A stretch of 64,000 bases of DNA, from NCBI GenBank assembly GCA_027214385.1, contig JAPVXR010000019.1, positions 1 to 64,000 of the forward strand. The letters are read 5' to 3'. Below, one piece after another: positions 1 to 7,140 of this stretch. Source of the stretch: Cryomorphaceae bacterium 1068 (lineage in GTDB: Bacteria; Bacteroidota; Bacteroidia; Flavobacteriales_D; Cryomorphaceae). Each line of letters begins with the position of its first letter. The stretch's first letter is position 1. The notes below the pieces were generated by a model. The model had not been told where the DNA came from. It saw only the letters and a list, made by a program, of their open reading frames with translations, and did no database searches. Made by a program: the position numbers and the translations under genes.

Positions 1-115
1 TCCACCCCCGCCAGCGGGGGACACGTACATGACTCTATTTTGTTTTGGTTCTCATTTGTGCTCATTTATATCCATTCGTGGCCATTCGTGTCCATCCGTG
101 GACACCCCGTGAGCG
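1..115. repeat. dispersed intergenic repeat copy
   Basis: This gene-free stretch begins with a GC-rich inverted motif (CCCCCGCCAGCGGGGG) followed by short degenerate steps of the form 'ccattcgtg / tccatccgtgg'. A close relative of the same block starts at 2428. It belongs to the mosaic repeat family described at 2165-2840, 26160-26545, 36690-36965, 45290-45700 and 49800-50225. Nothing coding is visible up to the fibronectin protein. Confidence 0.6.
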
Positions 116-234
116 CGGTCAGTGAGCGGAGTTGAACTGTAGCGAACCCGCACCCCCGTGGAACCAAAAAACCTCCGACCGCCTTAGACGGTACAGAGGT
201 TTTGCAAGCCCAACGCTTAAGGAGAGCATCTCCT

Positions 235-855
235 TTACGCTGCCATCACCACCGCAGGGTCACTATACCCGCTGTTATCTCGACGACCGAAGGCCTTCAC
301 CCGAAACCAGTAGTACGTGCCCGGCTCCAAGTTGTCTACCGTGAACTTACTCCTCGAGGTGGTTCCCGCATTGATCCACTCAGCCGTGGGGCTTACCGGA
401 TCGGTGGTGGTCATCTCCACGACGTAGTTCAAGGCATGCTTCACAGTCTCCCAGTCCAGCTCTACTTTTCCGCTGCGGTTGCTTCTCGTTGCACTCAAAT
501 CAGTCGGATCACTCAAGGGGGGAGTGGGTTCTGACTGACTGCGTACTTCAAATCCGGCACTCACGATGATCGACGCATCTCCTTCAGCTACCATAGACAC
601 ATAAGCGCCCAGGGTACGAAGCATGTCTTTCAATTCATCGCCTGCCTTGTTTCGATACAAGATAGCTCGCCCATCGCGAAACTGTGCTTGCAGGGCCAGG
701 TCCTCGAATTCGTCCAACTTCGTTGTGACGTCAGCAAGGGCTGGTGTGGGGGTTGGGAAATTGGCGTTTCCGTCCATATTTTTCAGGACGTTACGCGTAA
801 ACATGGATAGCGACTTGGGATTGAGGCGCGCCAGGCCTAATTTAATACTTGTCAT
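235..855 (-). CDS. Fibronectin type III domain protein
   Basis: A 206-residue protein without a signal peptide. The N-terminal ~100 residues form a helical region (LARLNPKSLS, ALADVTTKLDEFEDLA). A single fibronectin type III-like domain spans about residues 114-203: it starts near PTPPLSDPTDLSA, has the core Trp in ELDWETV, and shows the typical late signature LEPGTYYWFRVKAF. Bacteroidota often carry short proteins of this kind, probably acting in protein binding; no catalytic residues are visible. No operon partner is adjacent, since repeats lie downstream and an AT-rich gap upstream. The domain call is firm; the function is unknown. Confidence 0.8.
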   Translation of the reverse strand: MTSIKLGLARLNPKSLSMFTRNVLKNMDGNANFPTPTPALADVTTKLDEFEDLALQAQFRDGRAILYRNKAGDELKDMLRTLGAYVSMVAEGDASIIVSAGFEVRSQSEPTPPLSDPTDLSATRSNRSGKVELDWETVKHALNYVVEMTTTDPVSPTAEWINAGTTSRSKFTVDNLEPGTYYWFRVKAFGRRDNSGYSDPAVVMAA

Positions 856-1269
856 AAGACGAAGTGTTAAAGCTACACTTCCAAACTCGGTTGTGTTTCG
901 CTTGCTAAATGAAACGGGGGCTGTCGAAAAATGGTTACGTAACAGTCAGACAGGCAGTGTGTTAGATTTTTGTGTGCAGGCGTTCGAAAATTTGGGAAGG
1001 AAAAATCAAATCATTTTATCCGCTGGAATTTGAGCTGCGGGTATTTGAAAACAGCACCTTCAGTTGCCGCGGCTTTCAGACCAGTTCCATCAGGGATAAT
1101 GACTCTACGGCAATGCTATTCTCCGTCTCTTTTCACCGTTTTTCAATGTCATTAAAATCAAAAAGTTCTGCTGGAAATTAACTGAAAAAAAATTTAAAAT
1201 AATTGATGAAATTAGATTTTATCAGAATATATTCCGTGAAAATCAATTGAGATTTTTGCCGAAAAAGGC
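856..1269. other. gene-free AT-rich spacer
   Basis: About 410 bases between the fibronectin gene and the tandem array. Short overlapping ORFs exist here, but none has a plausible start, a recognisable domain or a partner. The last ~120 bases become strongly A/T rich and lead into the 21-bp repeat array. It should also hold the promoter of the leftward fibronectin gene, but I could not identify it. Confidence 0.4.
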
Positions 1270-1563
1270 TTTTTGACGATTGATAATTTTGCTTTGACAA
1301 CAAACAAAAACGTTTTGATGACAATCAAAAACGGTTTGATGACAAACAATTTTGCTTTGATGACAATCACAAACGTTTTGATGACAATCAAACTTGCTTT
1401 GACGACAAACAATTTTGCTTTGACAACAATCAAAGATGCTTTGAAACCAATCAAACTTGCTTTGACGATAAACAATTTTGCTTTGATACCCATCAAAAAC
1501 GCTTTGATGACAATCATACTTGCTTTGCATATCATCAATTTTGCTTTGCATGGAAGCAAAAAG
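1270..1563. repeat. 21-bp tandem array, 14 units, with 63-bp higher order
   Basis: Fourteen contiguous degenerate units of exactly 21 bp. The core resembles TTTGATGACAATCAAA, a dyad with arms TTTGAT and ATCAAA around GACA. Units 1, 4, 7, 10 and 13 all end in AATTTT, and units 6, 9 and 12 end in ACTT, so the array is built on a 63-bp (3 x 21) superunit. Because 21 is a multiple of three, long ORFs run through it in three frames (1273-1611 plus, 1212-1580 minus, 1243-1551 minus), all encoding low-complexity heptads. I therefore treat it as a structural or regulatory DNA repeat. A translated heptad protein remains possible. Confidence 0.85.
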
Positions 1564-1786
1564 AAATGGAATACCATCACGGCCGCTTTGAACGTATACT
1601 CACGGCAATAATGATAAGAATGAAATGCTAAGATATGAGAACTGAAGGATGGTATTTGGATAATTGGTATTTAAATTTTACCTTCATATTAAACCAGATC
1701 TCGCCCTAGTCTATTCCTCGGACTATTCGAAACAGAAAGAAGGGGAAGCGGTGTAGGTGCGATAACCAACCTTAAACACTGAGCCG

Positions 1787-2131
1787 ATGAAGCCCGATTT
1801 TATCATTGACGAACACAGCCAAGGAGCTACTCTGACCTTTTATATCCGCCGCGACGAATTCATTCTCGATCCGATGGAATGTGATAACATCAAACAAGCC
1901 AAGGCAAGTATTACCGCCATTCGCGAGGCCGCTAAAGCCAAGCGTTACTTTATTGTAGACGACTGCAAGGGCAATTTCTACATCGAAATGCGCGATGCTG
2001 ACGGCAACGTTATTGCTACGAGCCACTCATACACCAGCCGCTACAATGCACAAAAGGGCATCGAAGCTCTCGAAATATACATACCAATGGCGCGGGCTCA
2101 CAAGGTGACCGTGGAGGAATTGGATGTTTGA
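1787..2131 (+). CDS. DUF1508 (YegP-like) domain protein
   Basis: A 114-residue protein. About residues 53-95 match the DUF1508/YegP family: YFIVDDCKGNFYIEMRDADG followed by VIATSHSYTSRYNAQKGIEA, which is the family's G-x-FYF-x-L...G-x-I-x-S-x-Y-x-S...GI pattern. The N-terminal half resembles a weaker second copy (GATLTFYIRRDEFIL). Members are small alpha/beta proteins of unknown biochemical role, often found as stress-associated orphans. It is monocistronic here, with the tandem repeat array upstream and an intergenic repeat block downstream. The family call is good; no function is assigned. Confidence 0.8.
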   Translation: MKPDFIIDEHSQGATLTFYIRRDEFILDPMECDNIKQAKASITAIREAAKAKRYFIVDDCKGNFYIEMRDADGNVIATSHSYTSRYNAQKGIEALEIYIPMARAHKVTVEELDV

Positions 2132-2506
2132 GTTTATTCAGCTTCATTCGCTCTTCCGCTGTGTCGCAGTGGTTAATATTCGTGAGCGAAGCGAACGTAC
2201 CACCAGCGTCTTTTGCTCGTTCCTCGCAGAATCCACCCCCTCTTGACGAAGGGGGACACGAGTCCAAGATCATCTCTTGGTTTGATTAAACACGGGATTG
2301 TGATTTTAAGTATACAAGTCAATGTTTCCGCGATCATATCCCCCTTTTGGAGGGGGTGCCGAGGCACGAGGTGGGGGAGGGTGATAAGGATTGCCCACCC
2401 CCGTCTTCTCCTTCCTTCGGTCGTCGAATCCACCCCCGCCAGCGGGGGACACGTGTTCGACTCTATTTTTTTTAATTCTCAATTGTGCTCTTTTATATCC
2501 ATCCGT

Positions 2507-2580
2507 GTTCATTGACTTCTTCGAGCTCCGCTGCGCTTCGGTTCGTGTCTATCCGTGGATAAAAAGCGAGCCTGCGAGCC
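2507..2580 (+). repeat. 74-bp direct repeat, copy 1
   Basis: It starts gttcattgacttcttcgagc and ends with gcgagcctgcgagcc. Read base by base, it matches 2731-2804 with one substitution (cttcTtcg versus cttcGtcg). Such near-identity means recent duplication or gene conversion within the repeat block. Confidence 0.85.
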
Positions 2581-2730
2581 TAGCACGCCTAACCATCGGT
2601 GTTCATCCGTGTTCATCCGTGGATAAAAAGCGAGCTTGCGAGCCTGGCACGCACGCCCTAACCCTAAAGGGTACGCCCCACGGCATCAAAGCTCATTGAC
2701 TTTGTTAAGGGCGTCTGCGCTTCGGTTCGT

Positions 2731-2804
2731 GTTCATTGACTTCGTCGAGCTCCGCTGCGCTTCGGTTCGTGTCTATCCGTGGATAAAAAGCGAGCCTGCG
2801 AGCC
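2731..2804 (+). repeat. 74-bp direct repeat, copy 2
   Basis: Partner of the copy at 2507-2580, with the same length and orientation. A partial third unit sharing 'ccgtggataaaaagcgagc' lies between them near 2618-2650. Confidence 0.85.
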
Positions 2805-2841
2805 CATAACATTTAAGACGGCCGTGGTTAACCAAGCAGAC

Positions 2842-3270
2842 CTACAGCTCAATGCCGATCTTCCGTTCCGGTTCTATGGTATCTGCATCGCGGTCAATCG
2901 CGCGGGCCATCACGTAGAAATGAATCCGAACGTTTGAATCATCATTGACTGCTGCCGACATGGTATGCGACTTAATGGAATACCCCTCTGCAATGAGATC
3001 ATTGAGGAAAGGCATAAACCACGCGTAATTGCCAAATCTCGGCGATTCGGAGCGCTTGAATTTCTTTGAGTCATTTTTCCCCGAGCCGTCGGGATAGGTG
3101 ATAGCTACCGAATTCCATCGATACCCTTCTACATAATAGACCATGGCATATTCTTCCGATCCGGGCGCCGCGGCAGTGGTTTCACTTATTACAGGAATCG
3201 TCTTATCCTGAGCCTCTGCCACAAGGGAAAGCATCAGAAGGGACAACAAAAAAACAAAGACAGATTTCAT
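2842..3270 (-). CDS. secreted protein of unknown function
   Basis: A 142-residue protein. Residues 1-20 form a clear Sec signal peptide (MKSVFVFLLSLLMLSLVAEA, cleavage before QDKT), which supports export to the periplasm or cell surface. The mature ~120 residues look beta-rich (YAMVYYVEGYRWNSVAI, NVRIHFYVMARAIDRD) with a central helix. I do not recognise a family. There is no T9SS tail and no catalytic motif. It stands alone, with repeats downstream and a purine-rich gene-free stretch upstream. Signal peptide, codon use and length make it a likely real gene. Confidence 0.65.
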   Translation of the reverse strand: MKSVFVFLLSLLMLSLVAEAQDKTIPVISETTAAAPGSEEYAMVYYVEGYRWNSVAITYPDGSGKNDSKKFKRSESPRFGNYAWFMPFLNDLIAEGYSIKSHTMSAAVNDDSNVRIHFYVMARAIDRDADTIEPERKIGIEL

Positions 3271-3549
3271 GGAATGGCTTTTTCCAGGGAGTGCATAAAT
3301 CGTTCCAATGGTTTTGGGAGAGGGGGCCCATTAAAGGCTATGTCCAAAATGTGTGATGGAGATGAAATAGGGTTTTTCTGAGAAATTGGGGGGTATTTTC
3401 CTGAGAAAGGAGAGGGTGAATCCCCGAAAATAGTGAGTATTTTCCCCCAATTTGTAGTGAAAGTAGGAATTGAGCTTGGATGTTGATGATTAGATGGTTA
3501 GAATTGATGATTCAATCAATTAGTAAGCAATTAACCAAAAATCTTAACT

Positions 3550-3891
3550 ATGAAAATTATAGAAGTTGAACTAAACGTTCAAGTAGGCCAAAGTCCGAAT
3601 GTTTTAGAAGTTACAATAGGAGATTTCCAGCCAGGTTCGCACGTCTGGAAAAAGGGAATTCGTCCGGATATCTATCCAAATCCACAATCTACAATTTGGA
3701 CTACAACGGTTAGAAATGCCAAAGGCAATTATATGTATTGGACATCAGCAGTGCTAGATAGAAACCCAAATACAAATTGGGTATCAGTAGATGTTGCTGT
3801 GAACGGTGAGGCCATTCACACTGAAGAATTGGAATATGAGGCAAAAAAAAATCAATTAGTCGAATTTAGAATCACCTTAAACTTTATCTAA
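3550..3891 (+). CDS. small beta-rich protein, unknown function
   Basis: A 113-residue protein without a signal peptide. It alternates hydrophobic and polar residues in strand-like blocks (MKIIEVELNVQVGQ, STIWTTTVRNAKGNYMYW, WVSVDVAVNGEAIHTEEL), which suggests a beta-sandwich. Its stop overlaps the start of the next gene by one base (TAATG), so the two are almost certainly translationally coupled. No family is recognised. The following gene encodes an exported protein, so this one may be its partner or chaperone, but that is inference only. Confidence 0.6.
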   Translation: MKIIEVELNVQVGQSPNVLEVTIGDFQPGSHVWKKGIRPDIYPNPQSTIWTTTVRNAKGNYMYWTSAVLDRNPNTNWVSVDVAVNGEAIHTEELEYEAKKNQLVEFRITLNFI

Positions 3892-5051
3892 TGAAGAAGC
3901 TATGTATTGCCGCAGTTTTTATTCTAAGTTCTGGAATATTGTATTCACAAGATGAAGTAGACATTCAAGTACCGGCATATCCGGCAGGCGTAATTTTGGG
4001 TAACCCAAGTCTTGAAGTAAATAGGGTGGGAAGTTACAGTTCCCTTGTAACGGCATTGACAACAAACATTTCACCTACTGCAGGAAGTGTTATTCCCAAT
4101 GACCTTGCTCTAGAATTGATGCCATTTTATATGAAAAGCAGAAGCGGGTCGTTGGAGGAGCTCGATTCTTCTGATCCGTTTAGGGATCTTCGATTATCCC
4201 TCGCTTCATCACAGGTTGTGGATTCAGTTAATGGTAGCTTTCAGAGGCTCGGATTTGGTTTCAGGACGTACCTGATTCCAGGTAAAATTGAAAACAAGAA
4301 AATACTTAACCTAAATTCTGACGTCGTCTTTGGATCAACCCTTTACAGTCTTGCAGACATTGTTGAGAATTCGGCTACTTCAAATTTAGAGTTGAAAGCA
4401 GCAATAGACTCTGAACCTGCAATTACTGTAAGTGCTGATCAGCTCGAGTATGTCAGAGCAAAGCTCGTTGAAGATGAAGTAGATTTGAATAACCAAGTAT
4501 TGGCAAAAAAGTTGAGGGAAATAGCCGATAATTGGAACGATAAACTCCAAGACCCGAATGCAACTTTGCCAAGTGGAGTATACGATGTTTCTTCAAGGTA
4601 TGGTGGGATATTAGAATTGAGTGGAGCTTTAGCCTTTGATTTTCCGACGGGAGATTTAGGTTATAGTGAAGTAAATAGGGGCGCTGTATGGATAAGCTAC
4701 CACTACCTTCCAAAAAAAAATGATAATGTTGAGTTTACTGCACTGCTGAGGGGCTCCAACTTTTCCTATGATCCTCAAGAACTTTCTACAGATGTTTTTT
4801 ACGCCGATCTCGGTGTGAATTGTTCTTTTGATGTAAGCGATAAATTCACTCTTACGGGTGAATATGTTTACAGAGGTGCTCCCAACACGGATATTGATCC
4901 TGAGCAGAAAGCAGACTTAACGCTGAGCTATGCCTTTAAAGAAAATACTGCTTTCAGTATTTCAGTTGATCAGTTTTTTATGGAATGGCAGAATGGGGTA
5001 ACTGATCCAACGCAATTAGCTTTGAGTTTGATTTTTGGGTTAAAGAATTAG
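3891..5051 (+). CDS. exported, probable outer-membrane beta-barrel protein
   Basis: A 386-residue protein. It begins with a signal peptide (MKKLCIAAVFILSSGILYSQ, cleaved before DEVDI). The C-terminal half has alternating amphipathic strands separated by turns (YGGILELSGALAFDFPTG, WISYHYLPKKNDNVEFTALL, FTLTGEYVYRG, ADLTLSYAFKENTAFSISV) and ends in a hydrophobic strand SLIFGLKN, which resembles an outer-membrane barrel. The middle (about 150-215) is helical and charged. The start codon shares a base with the upstream stop, so it is co-translated with the 113-residue protein. Substrate and family are unknown. Confidence 0.65.
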   Translation: MKKLCIAAVFILSSGILYSQDEVDIQVPAYPAGVILGNPSLEVNRVGSYSSLVTALTTNISPTAGSVIPNDLALELMPFYMKSRSGSLEELDSSDPFRDLRLSLASSQVVDSVNGSFQRLGFGFRTYLIPGKIENKKILNLNSDVVFGSTLYSLADIVENSATSNLELKAAIDSEPAITVSADQLEYVRAKLVEDEVDLNNQVLAKKLREIADNWNDKLQDPNATLPSGVYDVSSRYGGILELSGALAFDFPTGDLGYSEVNRGAVWISYHYLPKKNDNVEFTALLRGSNFSYDPQELSTDVFYADLGVNCSFDVSDKFTLTGEYVYRGAPNTDIDPEQKADLTLSYAFKENTAFSISVDQFFMEWQNGVTDPTQLALSLIFGLKN

Positions 5052-5194
5052 CCCCAGAAATAGCATTTTTTTGATACTCACACTTGCTTTGAGTCTTTCA
5101 ATTAGTTTTTAAAATTGTCTAACTCCATCAGCAGGATGATTGCGGACTCTAATGAATAAAGAAACCTTGCTAACTTTAGGAGAAACACCTTAAA

Positions 5195-5806
5195 ATGATG
5201 GCCATGCAAATTGATCGAGAACGAAGAATATTCCCAGAGGATTGGGTTCTATACATTTTAACGTTGTTGGCAACTGGCTTTGCTTACCATTACTTAAGTG
5301 AAGCCAAAGAAAAGCAGCTTGACTTGATTGAAATGGCCTATCAAGACGAAATTTCGACAGATATCAAGTTTGATAAGTCTGATAGAATAGAAGTAGCTTA
5401 CTTCAAAGCCCAAGTTCAACAGACCAATAGAATTGCGGGTCATAGTTCACGAGGTTTGGTAGCCTCCAGTTCAATTAAGTTTGTGGGATTTCTAATAGGC
5501 GTGGTAATGGTTTTTCTTGGTTCAATTATGATCATAAGAGGAATCAGAAATATGCCAACGGTAGTTGATGGGTCTTTAAATGATCAGGCTAAAATATCGA
5601 TAATAAGTTCTAGCCCCGGGGTAATTTACTCAGTACTTGGCGTTGTTGTGATACTATCCACGGTCTTGAGCACAAGCAATATTGGTTTCACAGTAAATCC
5701 AATAATTCCCTATAATCTGTTCCAAGCGGAAATTGAGGATAATGATAACCAACAACAAGATACAACCAATACCAAGCCTTTTGAAAATGAGAATCTCTAC
5801 AAGTAA
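5195..5806 (+). CDS. membrane protein with three TM segments, unknown function
   Basis: A 203-residue protein. Hydrophobic segments lie near residues 18-34 (VLYILTLLATGFAYHYL), 95-113 (FVGFLIGVVMVFLGSIMII) and 142-160 (VIYSVLGVVVILSTVLS). A charged helix separates the first two. The tail is acidic and Q/N/T-rich. Three ATGs lie within ten codons (5195, 5198, 5204) and the exact start is unresolved. The last 20 bases overlap the start of the next, exported protein, so the two form an operon. No known family is recognised; the topology suggests a membrane anchor or sensor. Confidence 0.6.
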   Translation: MMAMQIDRERRIFPEDWVLYILTLLATGFAYHYLSEAKEKQLDLIEMAYQDEISTDIKFDKSDRIEVAYFKAQVQQTNRIAGHSSRGLVASSSIKFVGFLIGVVMVFLGSIMIIRGIRNMPTVVDGSLNDQAKISIISSSPGVIYSVLGVVVILSTVLSTSNIGFTVNPIIPYNLFQAEIEDNDNQQQDTTNTKPFENENLYK

Positions 5807-6677
5807 CACCATTAAGACAACTAGCCAATTGTTGCTTCTATTCGTTCTGCCTATAACTACTACAGCACAAAATGGGAAATCGACTCTTGAAAGATTTGCC
5901 GATTATGGTGATGTACTGGAATCAGAGCCGTCGAAAGATGCAAAATTCAGTGCTTATGTCCTTTTTGACTGGTATGAAGATTTAATTGAGAGCTTAGACC
6001 CTAAGAAAATAGCAAAACTGAACATTCCAAGAAAATCTTCAGACAGGTCTGCTCTCTACGCTCAAATCATGGACAGAGAGAATAACTATTCAAGTTCGCA
6101 GCGATATTTAGCTCAGGTACTTTGGTTGGATCGCAAGCCAAGTTCTGATTGTCCTTTATCTGGAAGAGTTGTAAATTCTGCGGATCCAGGGAGTGGTCTA
6201 CCAGGGTCATATGTTGACCTTAAGATTGCACCTGAATTTGCGATAGCATACTCTTTATTGAGCCCGGAAGAAAAGATTCACATGAAAAATATCCTACCCA
6301 AGGATCAGTTGGAAGCAATCGAAGAATTAGAGGCAAACGAGCTGTATTTAGAAATTCCTAAACTGTTAAATGACGAAAAACTAGAAATACAACTTGATGA
6401 GGTGAAACAAGAGCCAATCGAATTAAATATTGAGGACAAGACCTTTTTAAAACTTGAAAAATTGGATGATTCACAACTGCCTGATTTGCTAATGCAAGAC
6501 CTTTTAGAAAATAGATTATTACAGAATTACTCCACGGAACTAGAGAAGATTTCTTCCAATGAGAACTTTGAGTTAAGCAATAAGGAAGAGAAAGAATTGC
6601 AAAAAGCAATTAAAAATTTGGATAGAGCCGCATTGAATCTATCGAGAATCGAGAAACTGCAGGATGTTAATGAATAG
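5787..6677 (+). CDS. exported acidic, helical protein, unknown function
   Basis: I start this gene at the ATG at 5787 because it gives a signal peptide (LLLLFVLPITTTAQ, then NGKST); the longer in-frame reading adds 18 unlikely residues. The product is about 296 residues. The mature part is rich in E, K, L and N and strongly helical after residue ~150 (QLEAIEELEANELYLEIPKL, NKEEKELQKAIKNLDRAALN), probably coiled coil. Its start lies inside the 3' end of the 203-residue membrane protein gene, a 20-base overlap. No homologous family is recognised. The pair may act as a periplasmic/membrane unit, but that is inference. Confidence 0.6.
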   Translation: MRISTSNTIKTTSQLLLLFVLPITTTAQNGKSTLERFADYGDVLESEPSKDAKFSAYVLFDWYEDLIESLDPKKIAKLNIPRKSSDRSALYAQIMDRENNYSSSQRYLAQVLWLDRKPSSDCPLSGRVVNSADPGSGLPGSYVDLKIAPEFAIAYSLLSPEEKIHMKNILPKDQLEAIEELEANELYLEIPKLLNDEKLEIQLDEVKQEPIELNIEDKTFLKLEKLDDSQLPDLLMQDLLENRLLQNYSTELEKISSNENFELSNKEEKELQKAIKNLDRAALNLSRIEKLQDVNE

Positions 6678-6810
6678 TTCCTGTGATGTAAATGCAAAAA
6701 AGCACACAACATATTGCTCCGTGCAGCGAAAACTCTTATTTCTTGCACCATAGTCTCTTAATCCCACATGTTTTTCGGATATTCGACTCGAAGGACAAAA
6801 CCAAGAGGAA

Positions 6811-7140
6811 ATGGAAAAAGCCATTCAAGCATTACTCAAGTTCAGAGACGAAAGAGATTGGAGGCAATTTCATAATTCAAAAGACTTGGCATTGGCCATA
6901 TCCATCGAGGCTGCAGAGCTCAATGAGCTCTTTTTGTGGAAGCAAGGAGAAGAGATTGATCAAGTAAAAGAGGAGAAACTTAAAGAAGAGTTAGCTGATG
7001 TTTTATCCTTTGCATTGCTCTTAGCGGAAAAGCATGGATTGGATCCCGAGCAACTTGTTTTGGATAAGGTGAAAAAGAATGCGGAAAAATATCCCGCGGA
7101 TAAAGCACACGGAACAGCAAAAAAGTATACGGAACTATGA
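6811..7140 (+). CDS. MazG-like nucleotide pyrophosphohydrolase
   Basis: A 109-residue all-alpha NTP pyrophosphohydrolase of the compact MazG/DCTPP type. The metal-binding motif is present: E33-x-x-E36 in IEAAEL and E60-x-x-D63 in EELADV, followed by the typical SFALLLAEKHGLDPEQLV helix and the NAEKYP segment that contacts the nucleotide. Known relatives hydrolyse (d)NTPs to monophosphates plus pyrophosphate, which cleans the pool or depletes it. Its stop overlaps the start of the helicase fusion (ATGA), indicating tight coupling. The genetic link to a P-loop/GIY-YIG protein suggests a role in phage defense or damage response rather than housekeeping. The family call is firm; the role is inferred. 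Confidence 0.85.
   Translation: MEKAIQALLKFRDERDWRQFHNSKDLALAISIEAAELNELFLWKQGEEIDQVKEEKLKEELADVLSFALLLAEKHGLDPEQLVLDKVKKNAEKYPADKAHGTAKKYTEL

Larger units (their letters stand above)
2165..2840. repeat. dispersed mosaic repeat block (no gene)
   Basis: About 680 bases with no credible gene. They contain the repeat module seen elsewhere in inverted orientation (2391-2455, TCCACCCCCGCCAGCGGGGG preceded by a ccgtcttctcc segment), a relative of the window's first 115 bases at 2428-2515, and 'ccgtggataaaaagcgagc' units near 2560, 2620 and 2785. Two 74-bp segments, 2507-2580 and 2731-2804, are direct repeats that differ at one base. ORFs crossing the block are products of the repeats and are not listed as genes. 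Confidence 0.7.

Noticed and set aside
1270..1563. CRISPR array
   Set aside because: Units are contiguous, with no unique spacers and no cas genes anywhere in the window.
1212..1611. Three overlapping ORFs (122, 102 and 112 residues) across the 21-bp array
   Set aside because: They arise because the unit length is a multiple of three. All are low-complexity heptads with no start context or conserved end. Listed as a repeat instead.
2016..2699. Several ORFs on both strands in the repeat block
   Set aside because: They follow the repeat modules, are proline/arginine-rich without any domain, and overlap one another in different frames.
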